Shown here: positions 6,219 through 13,043 of the stretch, one piece after another
Position numbering within the stretch: the stretch's first letter is position 1
Layout of the letters: every line of letters starts with the position of its first letter
NCBI GenBank assembly: GCA_910586045.1
Contig: CAJUIH010000100.1
Coordinates: forward strand, 1-13,043
Source of the DNA: an uncultured Eubacterium sp.
GTDB lineage: Bacteria; Bacillota; Clostridia; Lachnospirales; Lachnospiraceae
Direction of reading: 5' to 3'
Length of the DNA: 13,043 bases
Translations under genes and position numbers: made by a program
The notes under the pieces: generated by a model
The model's input: only the letters and a program-made list of their open reading frames with translations
Databases searched by the model: none
What the model was told of the DNA's origin: nothing

Positions 6219-8354
6219 TCATCCGGGCGTAGATTCTGCCCGTAATAAATCCGCACGAAACTGTATCCGCCTTGTTCCTGCTAACTGCGTAAAATCAATT
6301 TCATACGTTTGTGCTTTTTCATCGACCGAGACGATCAGCCCTTCGCCAAATACTTTATGTACTACCCTTTCGCCCACGCCAAACGCCGCGCTTTGACCCC
6401 TATGCGGCATAACGGCGCTTCCCCGGATCCTGCTGCCTTGGATGCAGTCAAGCAATCGGCTGTCCAAATCACTTAAAAACCCGGATTGGCACACGGGAAA
6501 CGCCGCCGCTTTTTGGTCATAGCTGCTCAAATACAGCCGTTTCTTTGCCCTGGTTATGGCAACATAAAACAGCCGCCGTTCCTCTTCCAATTCTTCTTCG
6601 CTTTGCAGGCGTCTGCTCGGAAACTGCCCCTCTACCAGTCCATTGATAAAAACCGTATCAAATTCCAATCCTTTTGCGGTATGGATCGTCATAACCCTTA
6701 CCACGTCATTGCCGGTATCATCATCCTGCTGGGAAAACAAGGCAAAGTGGGCAAGCAGCTCGCCAAGGGCTATATTTTCCTGATTTTCCCGTTCCAATGC
6801 CGCAACCGTTTCCAAAAATTCCGACACATTATCCAATTTGGCCTGGTCTACATCCAGCTCGAGTTCTTCGCGGTATCCCAAATCTAAAACCTGGTTTACC
6901 AGATTTTTTGCGGAAACCCCCTCATACGTCTTTTGCAGATGCCGGATCTTTTGGTAATAATCAACTGCGGCCTGCTTTTTTACAAGCCCAGCCGCAATTT
7001 GTTCCCCAAGCGCTTCCAAAAGCGTCAGCCCTTTTTGTTTTGCGTCACTTTTCAGCCCTTCCATCGATTTTTTACCAAATCCCCTGCGCGGCCTTTGGAT
7101 CGTCCATTCAAAATCCAGGTCGTTTCCCGCATATACCATCCGCAGATAGGCCAGGACTGTCTGAATCTCCTCTGAACTGTAAAACTGTGCCCCGCTTACG
7201 ATTTTATAAGGCACGTTCTTTTTGATAAACGCCTCTTCCAGCGCCCTTGTCTGCGAAGAAGCCCGAACCAGTACGGCATGCCCGGCATAGCTGCCGCCGT
7301 TTCCTACCGCCTCCAAAACCGTGTCCGCGATCCAAAGCGCTTCGTCCCGCTCCGATTTTGCCTGGTAAAAGACCGGCTTTTTCCCGGACGGATTATGGGT
7401 ATACATTTCTTTTTTCAGCCTGTTTTGATTTTCCCTGATCAGGGAATTGGCAGCCGCTACAATCTCCGGCGTGCTCCTGAAATTCTCACATAAGTAAAAA
7501 TCCTTTGCTCCTGCGTACAATTTATGGAAATGAACCATATAATCTACTTTAGACCCCCTCCAGCCGTAAATACACTGGTCGTCGTCTCCTACAACGGTAA
7601 GGTTTTGAAATTTTCCACTCAGCAGCTTTAAAAGCTGTTCCTGTTTTTCATTTACATCCTGATATTCATCGCATAAGATATACTGGCATCGGTCCTGCCA
7701 CGCATGCAACGCATCCGGATGTTGTTCCAATACATACAATGCGAAATTCATGATATCGTCAAAATCCAACACATAATTATCCCGCTGTTTCAAAAGATAC
7801 TGAAAATAAACCCGCTCCCGATCCTCCGCCGCCTGAGCCGCGGCCTGCAGCAGGCATGTTTTATCCGCGTCCGCCATCCACGCGACATAATCTTTCGGCC
7901 ATTTGCGTTTCGCAATATCCTCCGCAAACTTTTTCGCCGTATAATCTTTTAATGATATTTGAAGTTCCCCCGCAACTTCCCGAATCAGGTCGATCTGCCC
8001 TTTCTGATCCAGGATCGTAAATGTTTTCGGGTAAGAAAGGCGGTATATTTCTTCTCTTAAAATTCGATTGCAAAACGCATGAAAGGTTCCGGTAAAACAG
8101 GACGCCCTGATCCCGATCATCTTCTGCAAGCGTCCCGTCATGGAATTTGCCGCCTTATTGGTAAAAGTCAGGGCGACAATTGCGGACGGATCTACATATA
8201 ATTCCATAATCAGATAAGCCATCCGTCCGGTAATACTAAACGTTTTGCCGGAACCAGGCACCGCGCCGCAGCGAATATATCCCTCTGTTGTCCTGATTAT
8301 TTTTTCCTGTTCCCTGGTTGCTGTGATTTCCAATCCTTTTGCCCTTTCTATCAT
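6219..8354 (-). CDS. UvrD/PcrA/Rep-type SF1A DNA helicase
   Basis: 711 residues from the ATG at 8354; a TTG six codons earlier is possible and neither has a good ribosome site. All SF1A helicase motifs appear in order: Walker A GAVPGSGKT (30-38), ALTFTNKAA (61-69), Walker B DEYQD (229-233), VGDDDQCIYGWRGS (255-268), ENFRST (290-295), TIHTAKGLEFD (556-566) and VAITRAKKRL (598-607). The C-terminal 45 residues (about 659-705, VGERVVHKVFGEGLIV) match the Tudor-like RNA-polymerase-interaction domain of PcrA/UvrD. The family unwinds DNA 3' to 5' in repair, in clearing recombination proteins and at stalled forks. Length fits PcrA, but the Walker A (AVPGSGKT rather than AGAGSGKT) and the N-terminus differ from textbook PcrA, so this may be a second UvrD-like paralogue. 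I therefore give no symbol. It lies 62 bases downstream of the zinc-ribbon gene, same strand. Confidence 0.92.
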   Translation of the reverse strand: MIERAKGLEITATREQEKIIRTTEGYIRCGAVPGSGKTFSITGRMAYLIMELYVDPSAIVALTFTNKAANSMTGRLQKMIGIRASCFTGTFHAFCNRILREEIYRLSYPKTFTILDQKGQIDLIREVAGELQISLKDYTAKKFAEDIAKRKWPKDYVAWMADADKTCLLQAAAQAAEDRERVYFQYLLKQRDNYVLDFDDIMNFALYVLEQHPDALHAWQDRCQYILCDEYQDVNEKQEQLLKLLSGKFQNLTVVGDDDQCIYGWRGSKVDYMVHFHKLYAGAKDFYLCENFRSTPEIVAAANSLIRENQNRLKKEMYTHNPSGKKPVFYQAKSERDEALWIADTVLEAVGNGGSYAGHAVLVRASSQTRALEEAFIKKNVPYKIVSGAQFYSSEEIQTVLAYLRMVYAGNDLDFEWTIQRPRRGFGKKSMEGLKSDAKQKGLTLLEALGEQIAAGLVKKQAAVDYYQKIRHLQKTYEGVSAKNLVNQVLDLGYREELELDVDQAKLDNVSEFLETVAALERENQENIALGELLAHFALFSQQDDDTGNDVVRVMTIHTAKGLEFDTVFINGLVEGQFPSRRLQSEEELEEERRLFYVAITRAKKRLYLSSYDQKAAAFPVCQSGFLSDLDSRLLDCIQGSRIRGSAVMPHRGQSAAFGVGERVVHKVFGEGLIVSVDEKAQTYEIDFTQLAGTRRIQFRADLLRAESTPG

Positions 8355-8416
8355 GTTCGCGCGGGCTGGCAAAACCCACGGCAGTCAAATCTGCGGCCTG
8401 TCGCGCGTATTTCTAT

Positions 8417-9355
8417 TTACTGCCTTTTATAATAAGCAATGCCGTCTTCCGGTTTAAAATAAGTCCGGATATACCCATCCACAGACACAATTACAAATTC
8501 ATTTGTAGATTCCAAATAATAAACGTCATCCCCGTCTTCCGCTTCTAATTTATGCAGTGCTTCACTGGAGGAAATCACCCGGTTTGCCCCTTCTTCATAC
8601 GCTTCTTTTGTATCATACGTAAAGTCACCGCCATGCTTTTCAAAGTGTTCTGTCAAATACTGGTCGTTTCGAAAATGATAGGCTTGCGCACCCTGATTGG
8701 ATGCATCCTGCACCGAATTGCCGCTTGTTTGATCGCTTTCTGTTTCCAGAAAACGGTTTCCAAACAACCCGGAAACCAGCACCATAAAAATAATTACCGC
8801 GGCCCAGATCGTGTTAATTCTTCTTTTTCCCTGTTTTACAGCGCCCGTTCCCGCTGACGGCTGTACTGGATCCGCATGCGCCGCGGCGTATGCCTGCGGC
8901 TGCCCGTTATGGCTGTTTGGTACGTGGTTATTCTGGCTTTTGCTGCTGTCTCCTTTTTGCCTGCCGCCGTATTCCGGCCCTGTGCTTTTCACAGCGCCCG
9001 GTCCCTGCCAGCCGCTTTCCGCGCCAGTGCTTTGGCCCGCGTTCTGCTCCTGTATCCGATCGTTTTCCGGTTCCGCTTTTTGCGCGGATCTTCTTTCATT
9101 TTCCAGACTTTCCCTTACTGCCTGCCTTTTGCCGCTTCCGGGTTGTGATCTTGTATTTTGATTCTGCCTGCCTCCGCTTTTTCTGCCCGCCGGCTTCTGC
9201 CAGGACTGCCTGTCATAAGATCTGCCGTTATTTTTTTTCTTATCCCGGCATTCTTTGCATCGTTTTGGCAACTCTAAATTTTTGGCATTGTAAAATTGAA
9301 TTTCACCTTCGTTTAGTTCAAACTCTTTTCCACATTCCCTGCATGTTCGTTTCAC
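8417..9355 (-). CDS. Zinc-ribbon, low-complexity linker, membrane anchor and toxin-like C-terminal domain
   Basis: 312 residues from a GTG at 9355. GAGGAGGGGAG just upstream fits that codon; the frame stays open further upstream but starts there lack a ribosome site. Residues 3-38 form a zinc ribbon of the 'probable zinc-ribbon' type (Cys5, Cys8, Cys33, Cys36, with FYNAKNLELPKRC). Residues 40-176 are a Gln/Gly/Asn/Ser-rich disordered linker. Basic KQGKRR then precedes one membrane helix (about 181-199), predicting the zinc ribbon inside and the C-terminus outside. Residues 225-312 are a compact domain with EHFEKHG (236-242), EDGDDVYYLESTNEF and DGYIRTYFKPEDGI. From memory this pattern resembles the small nuclease-like C-terminal domains of CdiA-type polymorphic toxins (BECR fold), and it recurs in Lachnospiraceae membrane proteins. 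That similarity is a recollection, not a search result. No immunity gene is adjacent. The function is unknown; a tethered surface or stress-sensing role is equally possible. Confidence 0.8.
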   Translation of the reverse strand: MKRTCRECGKEFELNEGEIQFYNAKNLELPKRCKECRDKKKNNGRSYDRQSWQKPAGRKSGGRQNQNTRSQPGSGKRQAVRESLENERRSAQKAEPENDRIQEQNAGQSTGAESGWQGPGAVKSTGPEYGGRQKGDSSKSQNNHVPNSHNGQPQAYAAAHADPVQPSAGTGAVKQGKRRINTIWAAVIIFMVLVSGLFGNRFLETESDQTSGNSVQDASNQGAQAYHFRNDQYLTEHFEKHGGDFTYDTKEAYEEGANRVISSSEALHKLEAEDGDDVYYLESTNEFVIVSVDGYIRTYFKPEDGIAYYKRQ

Positions 9356-9414
9356 TTTTTCATCTCCCCTCCTCGTTCTATCAGCCTGCCAGACGTATAC
9401 CGCCGTATAAAAAC

Positions 9415-9443
9415 AGCATACCATATTACGCAGAAGCAAACAA
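9415..9443 (-). promoter_or_regulatory. Possible promoter of the zinc-ribbon gene
   Basis: On the minus strand TTGTTT (9443-9438) is followed after 17 bp by TATGCT (9420-9415), which is preceded by TGG and so reads as an extended -10. The start would be near 9408. A short dyad, TATAC-CGCC-GTATA (9396-9409), overlaps that start and could be an operator. The rest of the 152-base gap (9356-9507) holds no gene. Confidence 0.45.
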
Positions 9444-9507
9444 TTAGAAATATTGGAAAGATATATAAAATTCCAAGAAATATGGTAAGTTATTTGGGGA
9501 CAGTTCC

Positions 9508-10515
9508 TTATGTTGTTTCAGCCGCCGCGGGCACGTTTAGCCGCAGTGCAAAACACACCGTCAGGCGTCCGCTGCCCTGCTGCCCTGTATGACCTCCTTT
9601 TCGATTACTGTCCAAAGCACCCTCGTTTGCCGCGTCAAACACCTCCACCTGCAGCGTACCGTCCATTTCTTCCGCCAGTTTTTTCGCAACCGTAAGTCCC
9701 AGTCCCGTTCCGCCTTGATTTCTTGCGCGATCCTGTATATAAAACCGTTCAAATAAATGCGGGACATCCTCTTTGGAAAGCAAACGCGTATCGTTCATAA
9801 AAAACAGGTGCACCCCGTCGGCGTCTGCCCGCATAGAAATATCCAGATAAGTATCCGCGTACCTGCCCGCATTTTGAAATAAATTTTGAAAGATCCGTTC
9901 CAATGCCGCCTGGTCCGCCAATCCCCACACCGGTTCATGCGGGACTTTAAGATCGACCCGCAAATCATTTTGTTCAAGCACCTCGCAATTGCCCAAAAAA
10001 GATTCGCGCAGCATTCTGGCAATATCCAGATTCTGCAGGGTCAGGCTGTAATCCTCCGCTTGCAGACGGGAATAATCGTAAAACTGCGTAACTAACCCCT
10101 TCATAACCTCTGCTTTGTGCTCCACAATCTCCATCGTTTCCGCCAGTTCCGGATCCTGATCCATCTGTTCGTAATGGCTGTTTTTGTAAAGCTTTAAATA
10201 ACCGAGGATTACGGTAAGCGGCGTACGCAGGTCATGGCTGATATTTTCTATTTGGGCCTGAAACTTCCGTTCCCTTTTCTCATAAGACCATCGCTCGGCC
10301 TGCATCGCCCCCAGCGCTTTATTAAACGCCGCCAGCAGCTTTGCCAAATGGCAATCCGGCATCGGCAGGCGCAGGATCTGGTTTTGTGTCAGATCCGCCT
10401 GCAGCTCGTAAAGATCGCCTGTAACCACCGCCAGGGCACGGACAAGCATCGTATAGCGAAATGCAAAAAATCCGGCGGTGCACGCAGCCGCCAGAGTGAA
10501 AATAAAATAAAGCAT
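9508..10515 (-). CDS. Sensor histidine kinase with one membrane helix and no extracellular sensor
   Basis: 335 residues; AAAGGAA lies 6 nt before the ATG. A single hydrophobic helix (about 2-22) is followed by a linker helix and then the dimerisation/phosphotransfer domain with phospho-acceptor His94 in ENISHDLRTPLT (90-101). The ATPase domain shows the N box FQNLFQNAGRY (209-219), F box LFERFY (254-259) and G2 box GGTGLGLTVAKKL (268-280). The G1 box lacks the usual DxGxG, reading FMNDTRLLSKED instead, as in several VanS/BceS-like kinases of Clostridia. Residues 294-316 form a Gly/Asp/Asn-rich insert before the last strand, which is unusual. The gene ends a same-strand cluster with the ATPase, permease and response regulator. 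With no outside domain, it probably reads its signal through the membrane or from the transporter and phosphorylates the regulator at 12337-13017. The pairing is inferred from location. Confidence 0.9.
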   Translation of the reverse strand: MLYFIFTLAAACTAGFFAFRYTMLVRALAVVTGDLYELQADLTQNQILRLPMPDCHLAKLLAAFNKALGAMQAERWSYEKRERKFQAQIENISHDLRTPLTVILGYLKLYKNSHYEQMDQDPELAETMEIVEHKAEVMKGLVTQFYDYSRLQAEDYSLTLQNLDIARMLRESFLGNCEVLEQNDLRVDLKVPHEPVWGLADQAALERIFQNLFQNAGRYADTYLDISMRADADGVHLFFMNDTRLLSKEDVPHLFERFYIQDRARNQGGTGLGLTVAKKLAEEMDGTLQVEVFDAANEGALDSNRKGGHTGQQGSGRLTVCFALRLNVPAAAETT

Positions 10516-10549
10516 CGTAAATTCCTTTCTTAAAAAATGGATGAAATGA

Positions 10550-11311
10550 TTACAATTCTTTTTTCTGCAGCAGTACCGCGCCCAAGAAAAGAAAAATGAC
10601 TGTTCCCAGCGCGCCTGTCAGCACACACTTTTGCATCCCTCCCACGGAATCCCAAATCGTGATGCACTCCTGCGTATTCACATGCAGTTGATTGACGGAA
10701 AAAAGATTTGCCGGCATCCAAAGAGCAATCCCATACGCAGCTTCAAACCGCATAGCCAGGTATAAAAAAGCTTTGGGAATCAAAAACCAGACACTCGCCC
10801 AAACAATTATCCCCACCACGTTTTTTTCAAAGATCTCCTGAAACAGGATCGCGGAAATCAGCCCGGCTGCGGCAATCAGGTATACGGCAGGCACTTCCAT
10901 AAGAAAATCCGTACATTGTACCGGCCCGGTTTTTGACAGCATGGATTGCGCGGCTACGGCCCATACGCCAATTACGACAGCCATAACAACCGTGGATGCG
11001 AAAAGGGCAACCGTGCATTTCCCAAAAAATATCTTGTTCCTGCTCAAACCGCCTGACAGCGTATTTTTCATACTGCCGTTTCTCATGCTGCCTTCATAAA
11101 GAACCGCGGCCATCACCCATCCCATTACCGCATATGCCATCGGATTTGATACAAGATTGGAATAAGAATACGATGACGTCGCATACTGTCCTCCAAAAAA
11201 GTAAAGAACCAGATGCACCGCCGCAAGCAGCGCCAGAAGCGCTCCTGTTATCCCATAAATCTCCTTTGTATGTGTAATACGGTAACATTCGCTTTTGATA
11301 TAATTTAACAT
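10550..11311 (-). CDS. ABC-2 type transporter permease
   Basis: 253 residues with about six membrane helices (roughly 18-39, 54-72, 100-122, 140-158, 164-186 and 228-247), the size and layout of ABC-2 permeases in bacitracin, lantibiotic-immunity and NatB-like exporters. A short soluble N-terminus (LNYIKSECYRITHTKE) precedes the first helix, and the segment KNTLSGGLSRNKIFFGK (82-98) between helices 2 and 3 is the usual coupling region of this family. The start overlaps the end of the ATPase gene by 7 bases, within CATGTTAA, implying translational coupling and a two-subunit transporter. The kinase gene follows 34 bases on. Substrate is not readable from sequence; an exporter or remover of an antimicrobial peptide is the best guess from the two-component neighbours. 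Confidence 0.87.
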   Translation of the reverse strand: MLNYIKSECYRITHTKEIYGITGALLALLAAVHLVLYFFGGQYATSSYSYSNLVSNPMAYAVMGWVMAAVLYEGSMRNGSMKNTLSGGLSRNKIFFGKCTVALFASTVVMAVVIGVWAVAAQSMLSKTGPVQCTDFLMEVPAVYLIAAAGLISAILFQEIFEKNVVGIIVWASVWFLIPKAFLYLAMRFEAAYGIALWMPANLFSVNQLHVNTQECITIWDSVGGMQKCVLTGALGTVIFLFLGAVLLQKKEL

Positions 11312-12231
11312 GGTTTTGCGCCCCTTTCTTTCAGTTCCATATAATAATCTTCCAACGACATACGAATAACCTGCATCCCTTTGATATAAATGCGGTTCTC
11401 ATAGGCCAGTTTACTGTAAATTTCCGGATCCGCCTGCGGTTTGGAAATACGGATCTGTTTCCCGGCAAGCACATGGTAGGTTTCCTTTGGAAACGTTTTT
11501 GCGAATAACGCGGCATACGCCTCCGGGTCCGAAACCGACAATTCAATACAATCCGAACATTTTTCCTGCAGCGCAGAAGCCGAGATTTCCTCCATCAGAC
11601 GGCCTTTTGCCAAAAATCCGTACGCTGTCGCAATCTGCTGCAGTTCTGCTAAAATATGGCTGGAAAGCAAAATCGTAATATTCCTTTCCTCGTTCAGACG
11701 CCGAAACACGCTGCGCAGTTCCATCATACCGCTTGGATCCAGCCCGTTTACCGGCTCATCCAATATCAGCAGCCGCGGCTCCCCCAGCATGGCAATCGCA
11801 AGCCCAAGACGCTGTTTCTGTCCAAGCGACAGCGTCCCGCATTTATTTTTCCTTTTCTTCTCCAGTCCGACCAGTTCCATCATTTCGTCCGCTTTTTTCC
11901 GGTCCAGGACCCCTTTTTGAATACCATAATATTTCAGCGTCTGTTCTACGGTCATATTCGGAAAAAACCCAGGCTGTTCGATCATACAGCCCATTTGCCT
12001 GCGGGCATGCATCTGCTCTTTTTGCGTATATTTGCCGAACAGCCGGATTTCCCCCTCTGTCGCAAAACACAGCCCTGCCAGCAATTTTAGCAAAGTACTT
12101 TTTCCGGCCCCGTTATCTCCGATCAGCCCATAGATGCGTCCTCTTCTTACATGCAGATCCACATGGTCTAATGCTAAAAAAGAATCATAAGCTTTTGTCA
12201 CCTGTTTTGTCTCTATGACATAGTCGTTCAT
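11305..12231 (-). CDS. ABC transporter ATP-binding protein (BcrA-like)
   Basis: 308 residues with all ABC ATPase motifs: Walker A GDNGAGKST (38-46), Q-loop Gln85 in IEQPGFFPNMT, signature LSLGQKQ (134-140), Walker B LLILDEP (154-160) with catalytic Glu159, and switch His192 in SSHIL. The C-terminal 90 residues beyond the nucleotide-binding core are the regulatory extension common in the bacitracin/lantibiotic-resistance (BcrA/NatA) group. It powers the permease encoded by the overlapping downstream gene. The start has GGAGGG 6 nt before the ATG. A promoter with three regulator boxes lies directly upstream, so the ATPase is the first gene of a regulated transcript: ATPase, permease, kinase. 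Confidence 0.93.
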   Translation of the reverse strand: MNDYVIETKQVTKAYDSFLALDHVDLHVRRGRIYGLIGDNGAGKSTLLKLLAGLCFATEGEIRLFGKYTQKEQMHARRQMGCMIEQPGFFPNMTVEQTLKYYGIQKGVLDRKKADEMMELVGLEKKRKNKCGTLSLGQKQRLGLAIAMLGEPRLLILDEPVNGLDPSGMMELRSVFRRLNEERNITILLSSHILAELQQIATAYGFLAKGRLMEEISASALQEKCSDCIELSVSDPEAYAALFAKTFPKETYHVLAGKQIRISKPQADPEIYSKLAYENRIYIKGMQVIRMSLEDYYMELKERGAKPC

Positions 12232-12276
12232 TTGTGTCCCTCCGTTTTTCTTTACAGTTCCTTAACTGATAAAGGC

Positions 12277-12306
12277 ATCATACAACGGCAGCTTTTAATT
12301 AGTCAT
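12277..12306 (-). promoter_or_regulatory. Predicted activated promoter of the ABC transporter/kinase genes
   Basis: On the minus strand a good -10 TATGAT (12282-12277, 5/6) lies 18 bp from a poor -35 ATGACT (12306-12301, 4/6). A long spacer with a weak -35 is typical of promoters needing an activator. The start would be near 12270, about 39 nt before the ATPase ATG. Confidence 0.6.
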
Positions 12307-12332
12307 AAAGAACTTTTAAAGAAGTTATAAAG
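12303..12332 (-). promoter_or_regulatory. Three direct repeats, putative response-regulator boxes
   Basis: Minus-strand sense: CTTTATAA (12332-12325), CTTTAAAA (12321-12314) and CTTTATGA (12310-12303), consensus CTTTAWRA, each separated by three bases for an exact 11-bp period. The last copy overlaps the -35 of the transporter promoter. OmpR-family regulators bind tandem half-sites spaced one helical turn apart in this position, so the regulator encoded immediately upstream is the obvious candidate. Confidence 0.6.
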
Positions 12333-12336
12333 ATTG

Positions 12337-13017
12337 TTACGGCAGTTTAAACCCTATGCCATACACCGTCTGTATGTATCCTTCCGCGCTGCCGGACTCT
12401 TTTATTTTCCTGCGCAGATTGCTGACATGCACATTGACCGTATTGTTTTCCCCATAATAACCGCCCTGCCAGACCAGTTCATACAGGCTTTCCCTCGAGT
12501 ATACCCTGCCTGGATTCTGCATTAAAATCTGCAGGATGTCAAATTCATGCGCGGTCAGTGCCAATTCCGTCCGGTCATATACCGCTTTGCGCTCGCCCGG
12601 ATAAAGCTTTAATTTTTTATAAACATAATTTTTGCGGCAAACCTGTTTCTTGCCGCTGCGCCTAAGGCCCGCCTGCACCCTGGCGGTTACTTCTTCCGGT
12701 TCAAATGGCTTTGTAATATAGTCATCCGCCCCGTTCTTCAGCAGGGATACTTTATCCTGCAGGGAGTTTTTGGCGGAAATCACCAATACGGGCAGACCGG
12801 CGTCTTTGTCCCGCACAATCCGCAAAAGCTCTTCTCCCGGGATACCCGGAAGCCGCAGGTCCAGCAAAAGCAGATCCGGCATATCCTGGTCAAACAACAG
12901 CTTTGCCTCCGTCCCTGAAAATGCCTGTACCACCCCATAACCGGATGCCCGCAGTATTTTTGCCAGCAATTCATTGATATCAGCGTCGTCTTCAACCACC
13001 ATGATTTTATATTGCAT
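12337..13017 (-). CDS. OmpR-family response regulator
   Basis: 226 residues from the ATG at 13017; GGAGG lies 8 nt upstream, inside what would be coding sequence if the ATG at 13032 were used. The N-terminal receiver domain (1-118) has the acidic pair Asp10/Asp11 in VVEDDAD, phospho-acceptor Asp53 in LLLDLRLPG, Ser81 and Lys103 in YITKPF. The C-terminal winged-helix DNA-binding domain (about 130-226) shows ELALTAHEFDILQ, the recognition region NTVNVHVSNLRRKI and the terminal hairpin IQTVYGIGFKL. It should bind the direct repeats just beyond its own stop and activate the ABC genes after phosphorylation by the kinase at 9508-10515. Its own promoter lies outside the window. Its stop is 105 bases from the ATPase start, so read-through and the internal promoter could both feed the transporter. 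Confidence 0.93.
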   Translation of the reverse strand: MQYKIMVVEDDADINELLAKILRASGYGVVQAFSGTEAKLLFDQDMPDLLLLDLRLPGIPGEELLRIVRDKDAGLPVLVISAKNSLQDKVSLLKNGADDYITKPFEPEEVTARVQAGLRRSGKKQVCRKNYVYKKLKLYPGERKAVYDRTELALTAHEFDILQILMQNPGRVYSRESLYELVWQGGYYGENNTVNVHVSNLRRKIKESGSAEGYIQTVYGIGFKLP

Positions 13018-13043
13018 TGTTTTTTCCTCCATATCTGTGGCAG

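Noticed and set aside
6139..6222. An N-terminal extension of GH32 starting at 6222
   Set aside because: The extra 28 codons contain the 8-bp hairpin and the direct repeats, and the only strong ribosome site serves the ATG at 6138.
8890..9447. A 185-codon open frame on the plus strand
   Set aside because: It lies antisense to the Gln/Gly-rich linker of the zinc-ribbon gene; its Cys/Phe/Pro-rich translation has no domain pattern and no ribosome site.
9453..9476. A hairpin TTGGAA/TTCCAA as terminator for the kinase operon
   Set aside because: The stem is six A/T-rich pairs with a 12-nt loop and no proper U-tract, too weak to call.

Overview
The window looks like chromosome from a strictly anaerobic, low-to-mid GC Bacillota of the Clostridia, most likely a gut Lachnospiraceae. 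The signs are a clostridial butyryl-CoA-dehydrogenase-like enzyme, a flavodiiron protein, strong AGGAGG ribosome sites, sigma-A style TTGACA/TATAAT promoters, and lipoprotein and zinc-ribbon membrane proteins of the kind seen in that family. I see no rRNA, tRNA, CRISPR array, insertion sequence or clear phage gene. Ten protein genes fill almost all of the sequence.

Plus strand, 1-3413: a promoter at 108-136 drives two genes 17 bases apart. The first encodes a three-part fusion: a short-chain acyl-CoA dehydrogenase, then the FAD-binding C-terminal domain of electron-transfer flavoprotein alpha, then a rubredoxin. The second encodes a flavodiiron protein that lacks a rubredoxin of its own. Read together they suggest a complete chain on two polypeptides: acyl-CoA to dehydrogenase FAD, to ETF-domain FAD, to rubredoxin iron, to flavodiiron FMN and di-iron site, to O2 (or NO). 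This is the most interesting object in the window. It ends at a hairpin shared with the convergent gene.

Minus strand, 3438-9355: a methionine-rich lipoprotein with its own promoter and a dyad in its leader; a cytoplasmic GH32 fructan or sucrose hydrolase with no transporter beside it; a UvrD/PcrA-type SF1 helicase; and a zinc-ribbon/low-complexity/transmembrane protein whose exported C-terminal domain resembles polymorphic-toxin nuclease domains.

Minus strand, 9508-13017: a self-contained signalling and transport unit in the order response regulator, ABC ATPase, ABC-2 permease, histidine kinase. The kinase has one membrane segment and no extracellular sensor. The promoter in front of the ATPase carries three direct repeats of CTTTAWRA spaced exactly 11 bp apart and touching the -35 element, a classic layout for an OmpR-family regulator activating its own transporter. 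The likely job is sensing and resisting a peptide antibiotic or similar envelope-active compound, but the substrate is not visible from sequence.
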